DNA of 39,636 nucleotides, from the NCBI RefSeq assembly GCF_004793545.1, contig NZ_SRYA01000045.1, positions 1-39,636 on the forward strand, read 5' to 3'. The translations under genes and the position numbers were made by a program. A model generated the notes under the pieces. That model saw nothing but the letters and a program-made list of their open reading frames with translations, searched no databases and had not been told where the DNA came from. The DNA comes from Petralouisia muris. GTDB taxonomy: Bacteria > Bacillota > Clostridia > Lachnospirales > Lachnospiraceae. Below are positions 16,578-25,095 of this stretch, one piece after another; positions within the stretch are counted from its first letter, which is position 1; every line of letters begins with the position of its first letter.

Positions 16578-16692
16578 ATGATACCTCTTCCAAAATCTGT
16601 TTTTAATTCCCCAATCTGTCGGAACATAGGGGATACCTGCCTTGTCGGGCTGTGACCTTATTGGAAAATATATTCCAAATCTTGTTACTCTC

Positions 16693-17229
16693 TCAATCTT
16701 CTGGCACTATTCCATTAGGGCACTCAATTCCTAAAATATCATAATACTCATTTGTAAATGAAATTTGCTCACAAGGGAATTTGCTTTGCAAATCTTTGAT
16801 ATACTCAAACGGGGTATCTATCAATGCTACATCCATCCCTTTGCGAATTGTATCCAAAACGCTTTTTACTTCGGGCCGAGCTTTATATTCCTGTTCTTCT
16901 GGACAATTAACAAAATCATCAAACATTTTCTTGTCCCACCAAATAATCTGTTGCAGAGTATTTGTACCACCAGTGGCGAGTATCAGCCCTAAGAAATCGC
17001 AAAAATTACGGGCAATGGGATAGACAAAGTAATCGCAACAAGTTTCTGGATTAACGCAGAAAACCATATCTCCAAAACCTTCAATAAAGCAGTAGTGTAT
17101 GCCATTATCCCAACCAATAATTTCAGCTCCAATAGGTGTGCAAAAACACGGCATTCCTCCTCCAAGTTCTAAACCAATCCAACTACCGTCTATCTTCAAA
17201 TTTTTATATTTTTCATAAAGCATATTCAT
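16693..17229 (-). CDS. immunity-like protein, possibly SUKH (SMI1/KNR4)-related
   Basis: A 178-residue acidic, aromatic- and Cys-rich protein (GLELGGGMPCFCTPIGAEI, FIEGFGDMVFCVNPETCCDYF, LILATGGTNTLQQIIWWD). The mixture of aromatic beta-type segments and acidic loops recalls cytoplasmic immunity proteins of polymorphic toxin systems, but I cannot place it firmly. Its DNA is markedly AT-richer than the genes on both sides, which suggests separate acquisition. ATG at 17229 follows GGAGGAACCTAA. No toxin domain is recognised next to it. Confidence 0.5.
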   Translation of the reverse strand: MNMLYEKYKNLKIDGSWIGLELGGGMPCFCTPIGAEIIGWDNGIHYCFIEGFGDMVFCVNPETCCDYFVYPIARNFCDFLGLILATGGTNTLQQIIWWDKKMFDDFVNCPEEQEYKARPEVKSVLDTIRKGMDVALIDTPFEYIKDLQSKFPCEQISFTNEYYDILGIECPNGIVPED

Positions 17230-17402
17230 TTAGGTTCCTCCAAAACAACACTTAATCTGCAAGAACGCTGGGGATAAATATACTGCCTAACTTCCCCTGC
17301 CACCCCTCCCTTCGCTGCTTTCCCATTCAGAGCCGCGCCCTCGCCTCCGGGCAGACCGTAGAGGCAAAGCATTATGCGCCTCTGCGGAATAAGGTGTATA
17401 GA

Positions 17403-17972
17403 TTATACCTGTATATCCAACCCTTCCACCGTGCCAGATTTCCCAGATACCATTGACGTAATGCTCTCATCTGCAAAAATCTCATCCAGCACATCAGACG
17501 GAATCGGCTTGCCATGCGTCCAGCCGGGTACCTTTTCTTTCACGGCATTGGCTACTTTTCTTCCAATACTTATTTCCAACTGCCCTAAAGTCCATGCCGC
17601 AGCTACCCGGTCTTCCTTCTTTAATGTCTTATAATAATTGTTTTTTGCCTGAGCCATTTCTTCCCACTCTGCCTCATTGTCACCGGACATTCCATTGTAT
17701 TTATAATACGCATCCTTCACGCTGTTAAAAACACGCTGCTTCATCTCATCAGATACCTTGATGATCTTCCTCGCATTGGGATTGTTGGTAACGCACATCC
17801 CTTCCACGCCATAAGAATTTTTCCTATGTCCGGTAAGCTGGTCTTCCAGCGTATTCCTGCCGCCCGCACTGGAACGCCTTGCCCCGGCGAAAGGCATATT
17901 CGTGTTTCCTTTGCCGCCGTTCATCCTTGATAAAAGCTGCCAGATTCCCTGACTGTTATTTCCTATACGCAT
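17403..17972 (-). CDS. cassette protein of unknown function (189 aa)
   Basis: A 189-residue protein starting MRIGNNSQGIWQLLSRMN, with a glycine/asparagine-rich linker and a helical C-terminus (VSDEMKQRVFNSVKDAYYKY, EEMAQAKNNYYKTLKKEDRVAAAWTL, IGRKVANAVKEKVPGW). There is no classical signal peptide or membrane segment. ATG at 17972 follows GGAGGAATTTTATC, 16 nt after the stop of the next gene upstream, so the two are co-transcribed. I believe such proteins are confined to Lachnospiraceae and relatives and occur beside related unknown proteins. No function can be assigned. Confidence 0.6.
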   Translation of the reverse strand: MRIGNNSQGIWQLLSRMNGGKGNTNMPFAGARRSSAGGRNTLEDQLTGHRKNSYGVEGMCVTNNPNARKIIKVSDEMKQRVFNSVKDAYYKYNGMSGDNEAEWEEMAQAKNNYYKTLKKEDRVAAAWTLGQLEISIGRKVANAVKEKVPGWTHGKPIPSDVLDEIFADESITSMVSGKSGTVEGLDIQV

Positions 17973-17988
17973 GATAAAATTCCTCCTT

Positions 17989-18612
17989 CTATATGGTCAA
18001 ATCCAACTGTGCGCCTTTGCCTTCTTCCTGCAGTTTCACAGGCTGGCTTGTTCCCGCCTTTATCTGTTCCATCAGTTTTTCCACGGATTCAGCCTTTGCC
18101 AGCTTCTTCTCCTTTAAGGCTTCTTCCTCTTTCTTCTTCGCACGTTTTTCCGCTATCTGTTTCTGTACCTTTTCCTTATAGACCGTACCGGGGTTCTCCA
18201 TTGTGTCCTTGCTCCTGCCGACCATCCAGTAAGACACTTTCCCATTCTTGTCAATAAGGGCTCCTGCACTGAGTATCTCATCATTGTTCTCCCTTGCGAA
18301 CTTCTCAATCCGCTCCGAATTGCCAGACATTTCTGCAAAAACTTTCTCATACTTCGCCGCCGCTGCCGGGTCTTTCGCCATCTTCTCCACAATACTGGAG
18401 GAAACCGCTATGTTGTTATAACCCCTGCTCCCAAGCATATAGGCATCTTCCTGTTTTCCGTTCTTGAAATCCGCAACCGTTATGTTCACATCCGGGTATT
18501 TCTCTTTCAGACTATTCAGATAAGCCTGCGAATCCCCATTGAGGGAGCTGTTCCCATTTGTCCTGTCTGCTGCATATGTGTTCGTGTAATCCGTTACTCC
18601 TGAAATTGCCAT
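17989..18612 (-). CDS. cassette protein with N-terminal MAISGV signature (207 aa)
   Basis: A 207-residue protein beginning MAISGVTDYTNTYAADRTN. A middle domain has NIAVSSSIVEKMAKDPAAAAKYEKV and KNGKVSYWMVGRS, followed by a Lys/Glu coiled coil (VQKQIAEKRAKKKEEEALKE). The E-[KR]-M-x2-DP-x(2-5)-Y-E-x-V core recurs in the 18730-19557 protein, so the two are probably homologous. There is no signal peptide. ATG at 18612 is chosen because GGAGG lies 9 nt upstream; the ATG at 18621 abuts the site. It is transcribed with its neighbours. Confidence 0.65.
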   Translation of the reverse strand: MAISGVTDYTNTYAADRTNGNSSLNGDSQAYLNSLKEKYPDVNITVADFKNGKQEDAYMLGSRGYNNIAVSSSIVEKMAKDPAAAAKYEKVFAEMSGNSERIEKFARENNDEILSAGALIDKNGKVSYWMVGRSKDTMENPGTVYKEKVQKQIAEKRAKKKEEEALKEKKLAKAESVEKLMEQIKAGTSQPVKLQEEGKGAQLDLTI

Positions 18613-18643
18613 AATAATCATCCTCCTTCAAAAAATCTTACCT

Positions 18644-18724
18644 GCGGCCCCTCTGTCATTCAGGGCCGCCTATGCCCCCTTGCGGTAAGTCCGGGCATGA
18701 TCTTCCTTACTTCAAAATGCCCGG
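18644..18724. repeat. two hairpins between cassette genes
   Basis: GCGGCCC (18644-18650) pairs with GGGCCGC (18663-18669). CCGGGCAT (18691-18698) pairs with ATGCCCGG (18717-18724). They fill the 117-nt gap between two co-oriented cassette genes and lack long T-runs, so they may be mRNA processing or attenuation stems. A similar stem (CAGAGGC/GCCTCTA) lies at about 17361-17382. Confidence 0.5.
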
Positions 18725-18729
18725 AATGC

Positions 18730-19557
18730 TTATATTTTCTGATTTCCAACCACGCTTTTGCTGAATGTGCTTATGTTTTCCTCATAGGCAGTTGCCGCAA
18801 GTGCGCTTACTCCTGCGGTCTGGAATGCCGCCGCATCGTCACCGCTTTGCATTCCCCCTGCAAGAAATGCCTGTAACCTCTGCCTGCTTGCCATCTGACT
18901 TTTCAGGTAGTTCTCCTGTGCCGCCGCCTTCCTTGCCTGTGCTTTTTTGACCGCCTCCTTCTCCTGTTCCTCCATCAGTTCTTCCATCCTCTCATGGCGT
19001 TTTTCCCACCATGATTTTTCATTTCCGGCAAAATTAGAGCCGCTGCCTCCCACCGGTCCCGCATAACCGTAGCATTCTTCCGGGGATGCCCCGATAACAT
19101 CATAACCAACATAGTTTGAACATCCGGTTATACCTTGAACCGAACATGCTGAACGTACCCGATTCAAAACATATTCCTCATACTCTGGATCAATTTTCAT
19201 TCTTTCAAAAGCTTCTTCTTTAATTATAATTGCTCCCGATGAGTATGTAGAACGAGCCCACCCGCTAACGGGCATTTGGGATATTTCATTCATAACCCAT
19301 TGCTTATACTCATCCAACGTCATTTCATCTTTGGATTTTCCACCAACTGAACTATTTGAAACTTTAGCTAAATTCGGCGGATAATTAATTACCATGTCCC
19401 CCGCCCATGCTGATGAGCCGGATTTTTCCGCCGCATTCTTTCCTTCCGCGGCTTTCTGCACCTCCTCCGCAAAATTCCCGGTTCCTGCCGCCTTTTGGCT
19501 TCTGTTTGTGTAGGCATAGGGGTTTACTCCTGCGCCGCTTACATTACTGATACTCAT
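18730..19557 (-). CDS. cassette protein with N-terminal MSISNV signature (275 aa)
   Basis: A 275-residue protein starting MSISNVSGAGVNPYAYTN. A middle domain contains SGAIIIKEEAFERMKIDPEYEEYV, which matches the core of the 207-residue neighbour, then GITGCSNYVGYDVIG. A coiled-coil stretch follows (WWEKRHERMEELMEEQEKEAVKKAQARKA). Its ATG overlaps the stop of the GHKL kinase by 4 nt and has AAAGGAGACAGGT upstream, so translation is coupled to the sensor. The internal stretch 19140-19400 is AT-richer than the rest. There is no signal peptide or membrane helix. Function is unknown; control by the two-component pair is inferred from coupling. Confidence 0.65.
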   Translation of the reverse strand: MSISNVSGAGVNPYAYTNRSQKAAGTGNFAEEVQKAAEGKNAAEKSGSSAWAGDMVINYPPNLAKVSNSSVGGKSKDEMTLDEYKQWVMNEISQMPVSGWARSTYSSGAIIIKEEAFERMKIDPEYEEYVLNRVRSACSVQGITGCSNYVGYDVIGASPEECYGYAGPVGGSGSNFAGNEKSWWEKRHERMEELMEEQEKEAVKKAQARKAAAQENYLKSQMASRQRLQAFLAGGMQSGDDAAAFQTAGVSALAATAYEENISTFSKSVVGNQKI

Positions 19558-20966
19558 ACCTGTCTCCTTTCCTGTAACATCACCGTTACACTGAACTCAT
19601 TTTTCTTTACCCTGATATCCACATCCCCCATATATTTCTCCGCTTCCCTCTTTACATTGGAAAGCCCGATCCCATGCATGGAACCCTGCCTTCCGAAAGG
19701 CTCCTTTTCCTTTGTGGAGATTGGGAGGTTCGTATCCGCATCCATGATGATCTCCCCTTCAAACGGGTTTCTGACCTCGATCAGGAAGAACTTTCTCTTC
19801 TGCCTGCTGGAAATGAAAATGTACCTGTCGCCTTGCCGCATCTTCCCGCAGGCTTCCAGGGCGTTCTGCAGCAGGTTGTTTACAATGATGCCGATGTCAT
19901 AGGCATCATACCTTTCCGATTCCGGGTAGGTAAATTCTGACCGGAACCGTATGCCCTGCTTTTCCGCTGCTTTCTGCCTGTCGTTCACGATCACGTCAGT
20001 AACGGCATTCCCTGTCTTTATGGAAAATTCAAAGGCATCCATGCTCTCATCCATTCTGGAAATGTACTGCCCCATGCTGCCATAGTCCCCGCTTTCAAGC
20101 AGCCCCTTGATATTGGTCAGATGGTTTTTCATCTCATGCTTCATCCGGCGGATGCCGTCATAGAACTGATCCACCTCCGCCATCCGCTCCTGTATTGCAT
20201 GGACCTGCTGCTGTTCCACAAAATACCTTTCCTTTTCCTTCTGGAGTCCCACCATTTTCTGATAAGATATTATGGTCACCAGAATACCGGCATAAAACAG
20301 TGCGGCGGCCACAGGCACGATCCCTATCAGCACCGGGTACTGCTCATAAAGCTGTATGGACAGCTCCCCCGTGGTCACGATCAGAATCCGGAATAAAATA
20401 TTGACAAACAGGATGCCCGTCACGGGCGTCAGCAGCAGATAGCACAATTCCCTTATGTGCAGTTCCATCCTGCATTTCCTGATCTGGCGTGCCACCATAT
20501 ACAGCAGTGCGGAAAAAAGCACAAGCTGCAGCAGTTCCACCAGACAGAAATTCAGGGCTGCATTCCGAAGTACCCGCTCTACTCCTTCCTCCCCTTTCAC
20601 AAGATGCCTGCCCGTGTAGAAATTCACGCTTGCCACCGCCAGCGAACTCAGGTTTCTGATGCAGAAGAACACCACCCCCATGAACAGTGCGGTTTTCTTT
20701 TCCACCCCTAAATACTTTGCCGCCAGCGTCAGCAGGACTATTACGGAAGCCATGCAGACCAGCGCCCCCATACTGACTGCCATGTTAAAAAAATAGATGA
20801 TGGAATAGGATGCAAACACAGCCAACATCTTTATGATGTCTGCCGGATGCCCCCTTTTCCGCCCCGCCATATACGGATAGAAAAATGCCGTCAGACAGCA
20901 GGCATACAGAATGACTTCAATCCCTACCGCTGTATTTTGGAACAGCGTAAAACTTGCCTCACTCAA
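19554..20966 (-). CDS. AgrC-like GHKL sensor histidine kinase
   Basis: A 470-residue kinase. The first about 235 residues form six or seven membrane helices (for example AVGIEVILYACCLTAFF, MLAVFASYSIIYFF, ALVCMASVIVLLTLA, PVLIGIVPVAAALFYAGILV), as in peptide-sensing AgrC/ComD receptors. A linker then carries the phosphoacceptor His 277 in RRMKHEMKNHL, the N-box NNLLQNALEAC (363-373) and the GHKL G-box HGIGLSNVKREAEKY. It would sense an extracellular signal and phosphorylate the LytTR regulator encoded 11 nt upstream. No agrB or agrD-like gene is found beside it, so the ligand is unknown. Confidence 0.88.
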   Translation of the reverse strand: MSEASFTLFQNTAVGIEVILYACCLTAFFYPYMAGRKRGHPADIIKMLAVFASYSIIYFFNMAVSMGALVCMASVIVLLTLAAKYLGVEKKTALFMGVVFFCIRNLSSLAVASVNFYTGRHLVKGEEGVERVLRNAALNFCLVELLQLVLFSALLYMVARQIRKCRMELHIRELCYLLLTPVTGILFVNILFRILIVTTGELSIQLYEQYPVLIGIVPVAAALFYAGILVTIISYQKMVGLQKEKERYFVEQQQVHAIQERMAEVDQFYDGIRRMKHEMKNHLTNIKGLLESGDYGSMGQYISRMDESMDAFEFSIKTGNAVTDVIVNDRQKAAEKQGIRFRSEFTYPESERYDAYDIGIIVNNLLQNALEACGKMRQGDRYIFISSRQKRKFFLIEVRNPFEGEIIMDADTNLPISTKEKEPFGRQGSMHGIGLSNVKREAEKYMGDVDIRVKKNEFSVTVMLQERRQV

Positions 20967-20977
20967 TGGCAGCCCTC

Positions 20978-21682
20978 CTATTTCATAAACCGCAGGTACG
21001 CTTTTACAAAATCTTCATACTTATATTTTGAGATCAGGAGCTTCTCCCCATTTGTCAGCGTTACCTCTGTTTTGTTGTATTCATCCACATAGGACAGGTT
21101 GACCAGGTAGCCTTTGTGGACACGGCAGAACTGCCCCTGCAGTTCTTCTTCCAGATCACTCATTTTTGCATAGTATTCCAAAATCCCGTTCTTCATATGG
21201 ACGGCTATTTTATGGTTCTGGCTTTCCATGTAATAGATGTCGCTTAACGGTATTGTTTTTCCCGTATTCCCATACTGGACCATCAGCACCCTTTTCCCCT
21301 GCCCGGCCTGCTGCGCCGCCCTCCTAAAAATCTCGGCAAACCGCCCTTCGTCAATGGGTTTCAGCAGGTACTGGAACGCCCCCACGTCAAAGGCATCATA
21401 CACATATTTTTCATAGCCCGTGACAAATATGATGATGGGCTGTTTGATATCTTCCATGCCCCTGATCCGTTTTGCCATTTCCATACCATCCATTGATGAA
21501 TCCGGGCCTTTCAGCTCAATGTCAAGAAACAGCAGGTCATGATCAGCCCCCGCTAAAAAATAATCCTCCGCCGTGGCATATTCCGTGACCTCACACTCCA
21601 CTCCCTGTTTCCGAACCAGCGAACAGATGTAGCTCCTTATATTTTTTTCATCATCACAGACCGCTATTTTGATTGCCTCCAC
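20978..21682 (-). CDS. AgrA-like response regulator, LytTR DNA-binding domain
   Basis: A 234-residue regulator. The receiver has acidic residues CDDE (9-12), phospho-Asp 54 in LFLDIE, and Lys in YLLKPID. The C-terminal LytTR domain shows SDIYYMESQNHKIAVHM, FCRVHKGYLVNLSYV and LISKYKYEDFVKAYL. It pairs with the GHKL kinase downstream. The start is odd: the frame's first codon, GTG at 21682, directly abuts AAGGAG. The better-spaced position after GGAGGTGGAGG is the IKIAV segment, where the codons are ATC and ATA rather than ATG. Confidence 0.88.
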   Translation of the reverse strand: MEAIKIAVCDDEKNIRSYICSLVRKQGVECEVTEYATAEDYFLAGADHDLLFLDIELKGPDSSMDGMEMAKRIRGMEDIKQPIIIFVTGYEKYVYDAFDVGAFQYLLKPIDEGRFAEIFRRAAQQAGQGKRVLMVQYGNTGKTIPLSDIYYMESQNHKIAVHMKNGILEYYAKMSDLEEELQGQFCRVHKGYLVNLSYVDEYNKTEVTLTNGEKLLISKYKYEDFVKAYLRFMK

Positions 21683-21734
21683 CTCCTTCTTTCCTCACTT
21701 CGTGTATCGGAAAAATAAGAATATTTTTAACTCC

Positions 21735-21763
21735 GACAGCGTGAATAGACGATTTGACAGCGT
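21735..21763. promoter_or_regulatory. LytTR-type direct repeat, 21-bp period
   Basis: GACAGCGT occurs at 21735-21742 and again at 21756-21763, exactly two helical turns apart, with similar flanks. LytTR regulators of the AgrA group bind pairs of about 9-bp direct repeats separated by 12-13 bp. The pair lies 53-81 bp upstream of the regulator gene, with an AT-rich TATTCT-like -10 between (about 21720). Autoregulation is inferred. Confidence 0.5.
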
Positions 21764-21920
21764 AACTGGATTGACGCTTTTTATCCTTAATATCCCCTCT
21801 GCCGCTCTCAATATCCCCCGCAAGGCGGCGCAAATGCAAACTACCGTGTAAGCATATTAACTCTGATTCCCCCGCTTTCCAAGCGGTTTCTGCTGTCAGA
21901 CTTGCCTGCGGAAAAGGCAG

Positions 21921-21959
21921 ACCGCCGCATATGGCGGATGATGGCCATCGTGCGGCGGT
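21921..21959 (-). terminator. terminator hairpin of the ABC/peptidase operon
   Basis: ACCGCCGCA (21921-21929) and TGCGGCGGT (21951-21959) form a 9-bp GC-rich stem 27 nt beyond the stop of the C39-like peptidase gene. On the minus strand it is followed by CTGCCTTTTCC, a modest T-tract. Confidence 0.6.
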
Positions 21960-21985
21960 TTGTCTTTTGTAGGGTTCCTTTCTTA

Positions 21986-22975
21986 CTATTTCTCTTTGTC
22001 ATATACCCAAATACTTTTAATCTGATTTTCAATTTCACTGAATGCCCATCTCCTACTGCTCCTTGCTACGCAATTAGGATCGTTTACCATAAATCCCTCG
22101 TTATCATACCCATATATGACAACATAGTGACCGGATATTGTGAAATCCCCTTTCCCCATAGCACATATGATAATTCCACCATTATCAAGTACTGCCCTCA
22201 TATTATTTGCAGTGGAGCTTACGGATAAGACTTTAATGCCATACAGCTTTGGTACATCCTCCATCAAAGCCCATGATGTACCAGTTCCCTCTACATAATA
22301 TCCATTTTCCGCACTGTAGGCGGCGATACTGTCCGGGGTATGTGTTTCATCCCTGGTCAGATAGAACAATACCATAGACAGACACGTTGGACCGCAGCCT
22401 GCCAGCCCAATGCAGCTACCCCCATAGGACTCATACCCCCAGCGCCTGTCCCATTGGAGGAACAGTGGAAATTCCTGCTCTCTTTCGGATGCAGTAATTC
22501 CCCCTGTCACTCCGTTCCGGTCAGGATATCCGGAAACAAAATCCGCCATTTCCGGATTATTTGCCAACGCTGCAAGCAGCTCCCCCGGATACTGGGAATG
22601 ATTTTGATAAATCCCTTCTATCAGGGAGCTTGCCTGCCCCAGCTCACCCAGCCGCTGCAGGACTTCCGCTTCCGTGCGTTCTATAGGCTTGCCAACTTCC
22701 CATGTATCAATGCTGCCAATATAATCTACATCATTCAGTTTATCTGGTGGCTGCGCATCTGCGCTGGTCTGTACCCTCCCATATTGCTGTATCTCCAGCC
22801 GCTCCAATTCCATCTGCATTTCTTCCAGACGGGCATAGATATTTCTGATACAGAACACAATCACAACCAAAACCGCCACTCTGACTAATAATGATTTCCA
22901 CCTTATCTGTTGTTTTTTTCTTCTGCTCTCCATCTGCTGCCTGTTCATCCTGACATTTCTGCCACCTGCTACCAT
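21986..22975 (-). CDS. membrane-anchored C39-like cysteine peptidase
   Basis: A 329-residue protein. A basic N-terminus and one membrane helix (about 29-45, LLVRVAVLVVIVFCIRNIY) anchor it, followed by a coiled-coil stretch and a C-terminal papain-like C39_2 domain. The catalytic Cys is in GGSCIGLAGCGPTCLSMV, the His in TISGHYVVIYGY and the Asp/Asn in VNDPN. The active site would face outside. It is the last gene of the lipoprotein/FtsX/ATPase operon, 21 nt after the ATPase, and lacks a fused ABC domain, so it is not a standard bacteriocin exporter. It may trim or degrade a peptide handled by the transporter. ATG at 22975 follows GAGGAACATGG. Confidence 0.82.
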   Translation of the reverse strand: MVAGGRNVRMNRQQMESRRKKQQIRWKSLLVRVAVLVVIVFCIRNIYARLEEMQMELERLEIQQYGRVQTSADAQPPDKLNDVDYIGSIDTWEVGKPIERTEAEVLQRLGELGQASSLIEGIYQNHSQYPGELLAALANNPEMADFVSGYPDRNGVTGGITASEREQEFPLFLQWDRRWGYESYGGSCIGLAGCGPTCLSMVLFYLTRDETHTPDSIAAYSAENGYYVEGTGTSWALMEDVPKLYGIKVLSVSSTANNMRAVLDNGGIIICAMGKGDFTISGHYVVIYGYDNEGFMVNDPNCVARSSRRWAFSEIENQIKSIWVYDKEK

Positions 22976-22996
22976 CCATGTTCCTCACAATCGTAT

Positions 22997-23644
22997 CTAA
23001 TTTTCTCCGCTGTCTGTGTCGTCTGCGATTTTCCCTTTCTTTAACCGCAGGACGATATCCGCCTGCTCTGCCAGTTCCCTGCTGTGAGTAACAACAACCA
23101 CACATTTTTCCTGTTCATGAGCCAGTTTCTGAAAAATAGATATAATCTCATTCGCAGTATCCTCGTCCAAATTTCCTGTCGGTTCATCCGCTAACAGGAT
23201 GGGCGCCTTGCTTGCCAATGCCCTTGCAATGGCTACCCTCTGCTGTTGGCCTCCGGACAACTGCATCACATTTCTTTTCCGCTGCGCCTCATCAATGCCC
23301 ATCTGCGCCAGCAATTCTTCCGCATCGGCTTTCCCACCTAACTTTACATTTTCAACCGGCGTTAAATAGTCGATCAGATTATAATTTTGAAAGACCAGAG
23401 AAACATGATCCCTTCGGTGTGCATTTAATCCCCTTTGCAGAATATCCTCTCCTGCAATACAGACAGTTCCCTCAACTGGCACATCCAGCCCCGCCAGCAA
23501 AGATAAAAGTGTTGTTTTTCCTGAACCGCTGGAACCTAAAATAGCGTACATAATGCCTTTTTTAAATTGATAATTTACATGATCCAGAATCGTCTTGTCT
23601 TTCTGCGATTTATAATAATATGAAACATCCTTTAACTCTAACAT
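22997..23644 (-). CDS. ABC transporter ATPase, MacB/LolD type
   Basis: A 215-residue ATPase: Walker A GSSGSGKTT (about 37-45), Q-loop VFQNYNLID, signature LSGGQQQRVAIARAL, Walker B ILLADEPTGNLD and switch His in VVVTHSREL. The short form and the sequence match ATPases that drive FtsX-like permeases, which use ATP for mechanical work on the outer face rather than bulk transport. ATG at 23644 follows AAAGGAGGCTGT. It lies 10 nt after the second permease. Confidence 0.92.
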   Translation of the reverse strand: MLELKDVSYYYKSQKDKTILDHVNYQFKKGIMYAILGSSGSGKTTLLSLLAGLDVPVEGTVCIAGEDILQRGLNAHRRDHVSLVFQNYNLIDYLTPVENVKLGGKADAEELLAQMGIDEAQRKRNVMQLSGGQQQRVAIARALASKAPILLADEPTGNLDEDTANEIISIFQKLAHEQEKCVVVVTHSRELAEQADIVLRLKKGKIADDTDSGEN

Positions 23645-23654
23645 ACAGCCTCCT

Positions 23655-25094
23655 TTAATTCATCTTGCTCAAAATTTCTTTTGGTTTCTGTACTACCACA
23701 AATATACAGGACGATGAAACCGCAGCCAAGATCACGCCCAATATAGAACAGGCAGACAGCAGGACTATTTTTCCTGTCACTTCAGTTTTAACACCCATTA
23801 CCTTTGTTTCATATTCTGCCACTCCTGCACCTCCTGTCATGCCTTCTTCCGCTTCCCTCTGTTCCTCCTGTTGCTGAACTTGATAACCCACCAGATAATC
23901 TGCAACACTTTTAGATAATGAAGGTGCACATACAGTTGCCAGCGTAAAAGAAACACATCCTATCAGGATTCCTTCCAGTATCATCTGTGCTATAATGGCA
24001 GCCTTGCCTTTCCCGATTGCCAAAAATATACCTATTTCATGCACCCTGCCTTTCAGCCAGAACAGGAATACAAGAAAAATAATGACTGCGCCCGAAACGG
24101 CAACTAAGATCAGTATTATGGTACTCATTTCATCCAGATCTCCGAAATTCGCTGCCATCGTATCGCTCATCCCGGTATTGTCAAGGAAATCATAGCGTTT
24201 CCAGTCAATGTCAGCTTTCCTGATCCTCTCCTTTACCGTTTCATACTCATCTACATTCTCTACCCAGAATGTCGCATATTGATATAGCGGATCTCCCTCG
24301 CATCCCTGCGGCTTTTCCGGGAAACGCAGGTCTGTCATGATGATGTTCTCACTCCGGTAGCTGTCCCCGTACATGATGGGTGTGATTTTATGGACTGTAT
24401 CATAAATCCCGACGATCTCCGCACTGTAAACCTTAGATGTTTCACGCTCTTTCCGGTCATTAAATTCCAGTTTATCCCCAACCGTCAATCCATTTAATTC
24501 TGCCAGCTCCCTTGATATGACGCATACATCTTTATCCTCTGCTGTGATCATACGTCCCTCATTTACTTCTATATTCCCATTCTGCACATCGAAATCCAGC
24601 CGCATTTCCATATTTCCCCGCAATGACACACCCAGCAGGTCTGAATGCTGGTCTACATCCGGGTCTTCAATCCGTACAAAATTTACAGGATTGACCACTA
24701 TGTTCGCCGTGGTGACATTATATTCCGCAATCCCTTCCTGCCCTGCAAGTGTTTCAATATCCTCCATCTGCAGGGTTTCAAAAGAGTTATCATGCCATAT
24801 CATCCAATCCCCTGATTCAAGCTGCTCTATATGCGATCCATCCACGCTCCCGTTCTGCCCGCCTAATTTTTCTATTGCCTCTGCCGTCCTGTCATGCCTG
24901 TCCGCTTCATTTTCTTCCATCCTGAAAGATGCCCCAAGCGCCTGTTTACCTTCCGTCTGCGTCTGTACATTTGCGGATTTGCACGCCCACCCGGCATAGA
25001 TAAAGCAGGCTGTTACAAAAACAATGCTTAAAAGAAGAATTGTCTTTGCCCGTTTCCGAACCAGACAGCGTATACTTAACTCTAAGATGTTCAT
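23655..25094 (-). CDS. FtsX-like ABC permease (479 aa)
   Basis: A 479-residue permease with one N-terminal helix (TILLLSIVFVTACFIYAGWAC), a long extracytoplasmic MacB-type domain (about 40-330) and three C-terminal helices (STIILILVAVSGAVIIFLVFLFWL, AIIAQMILEGILIGCVSFTLATV, KIVLLSACSILGVILAAVSSSCIFVVV). It shows the GIFLAIGKGKAAI coupling segment that contacts the ATPase. ATG at 25094 follows GGAGGGATAAC and lies 1 nt after the stop of the sister permease. The pair probably forms a heterodimer. Confidence 0.88.
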   Translation of the reverse strand: MNILELSIRCLVRKRAKTILLLSIVFVTACFIYAGWACKSANVQTQTEGKQALGASFRMEENEADRHDRTAEAIEKLGGQNGSVDGSHIEQLESGDWMIWHDNSFETLQMEDIETLAGQEGIAEYNVTTANIVVNPVNFVRIEDPDVDQHSDLLGVSLRGNMEMRLDFDVQNGNIEVNEGRMITAEDKDVCVISRELAELNGLTVGDKLEFNDRKERETSKVYSAEIVGIYDTVHKITPIMYGDSYRSENIIMTDLRFPEKPQGCEGDPLYQYATFWVENVDEYETVKERIRKADIDWKRYDFLDNTGMSDTMAANFGDLDEMSTIILILVAVSGAVIIFLVFLFWLKGRVHEIGIFLAIGKGKAAIIAQMILEGILIGCVSFTLATVCAPSLSKSVADYLVGYQVQQQEEQREAEEGMTGGAGVAEYETKVMGVKTEVTGKIVLLSACSILGVILAAVSSSCIFVVVQKPKEILSKMN

Positions 25095-25095
25095 G

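Noticed and set aside
21841-22038. AgrD-like precursor peptide frame upstream of the two-component pair
   Set aside because: It overlaps the end of the peptidase gene and a terminator, lacks a Cys-centred cyclisation segment, and no AgrB gene accompanies it.
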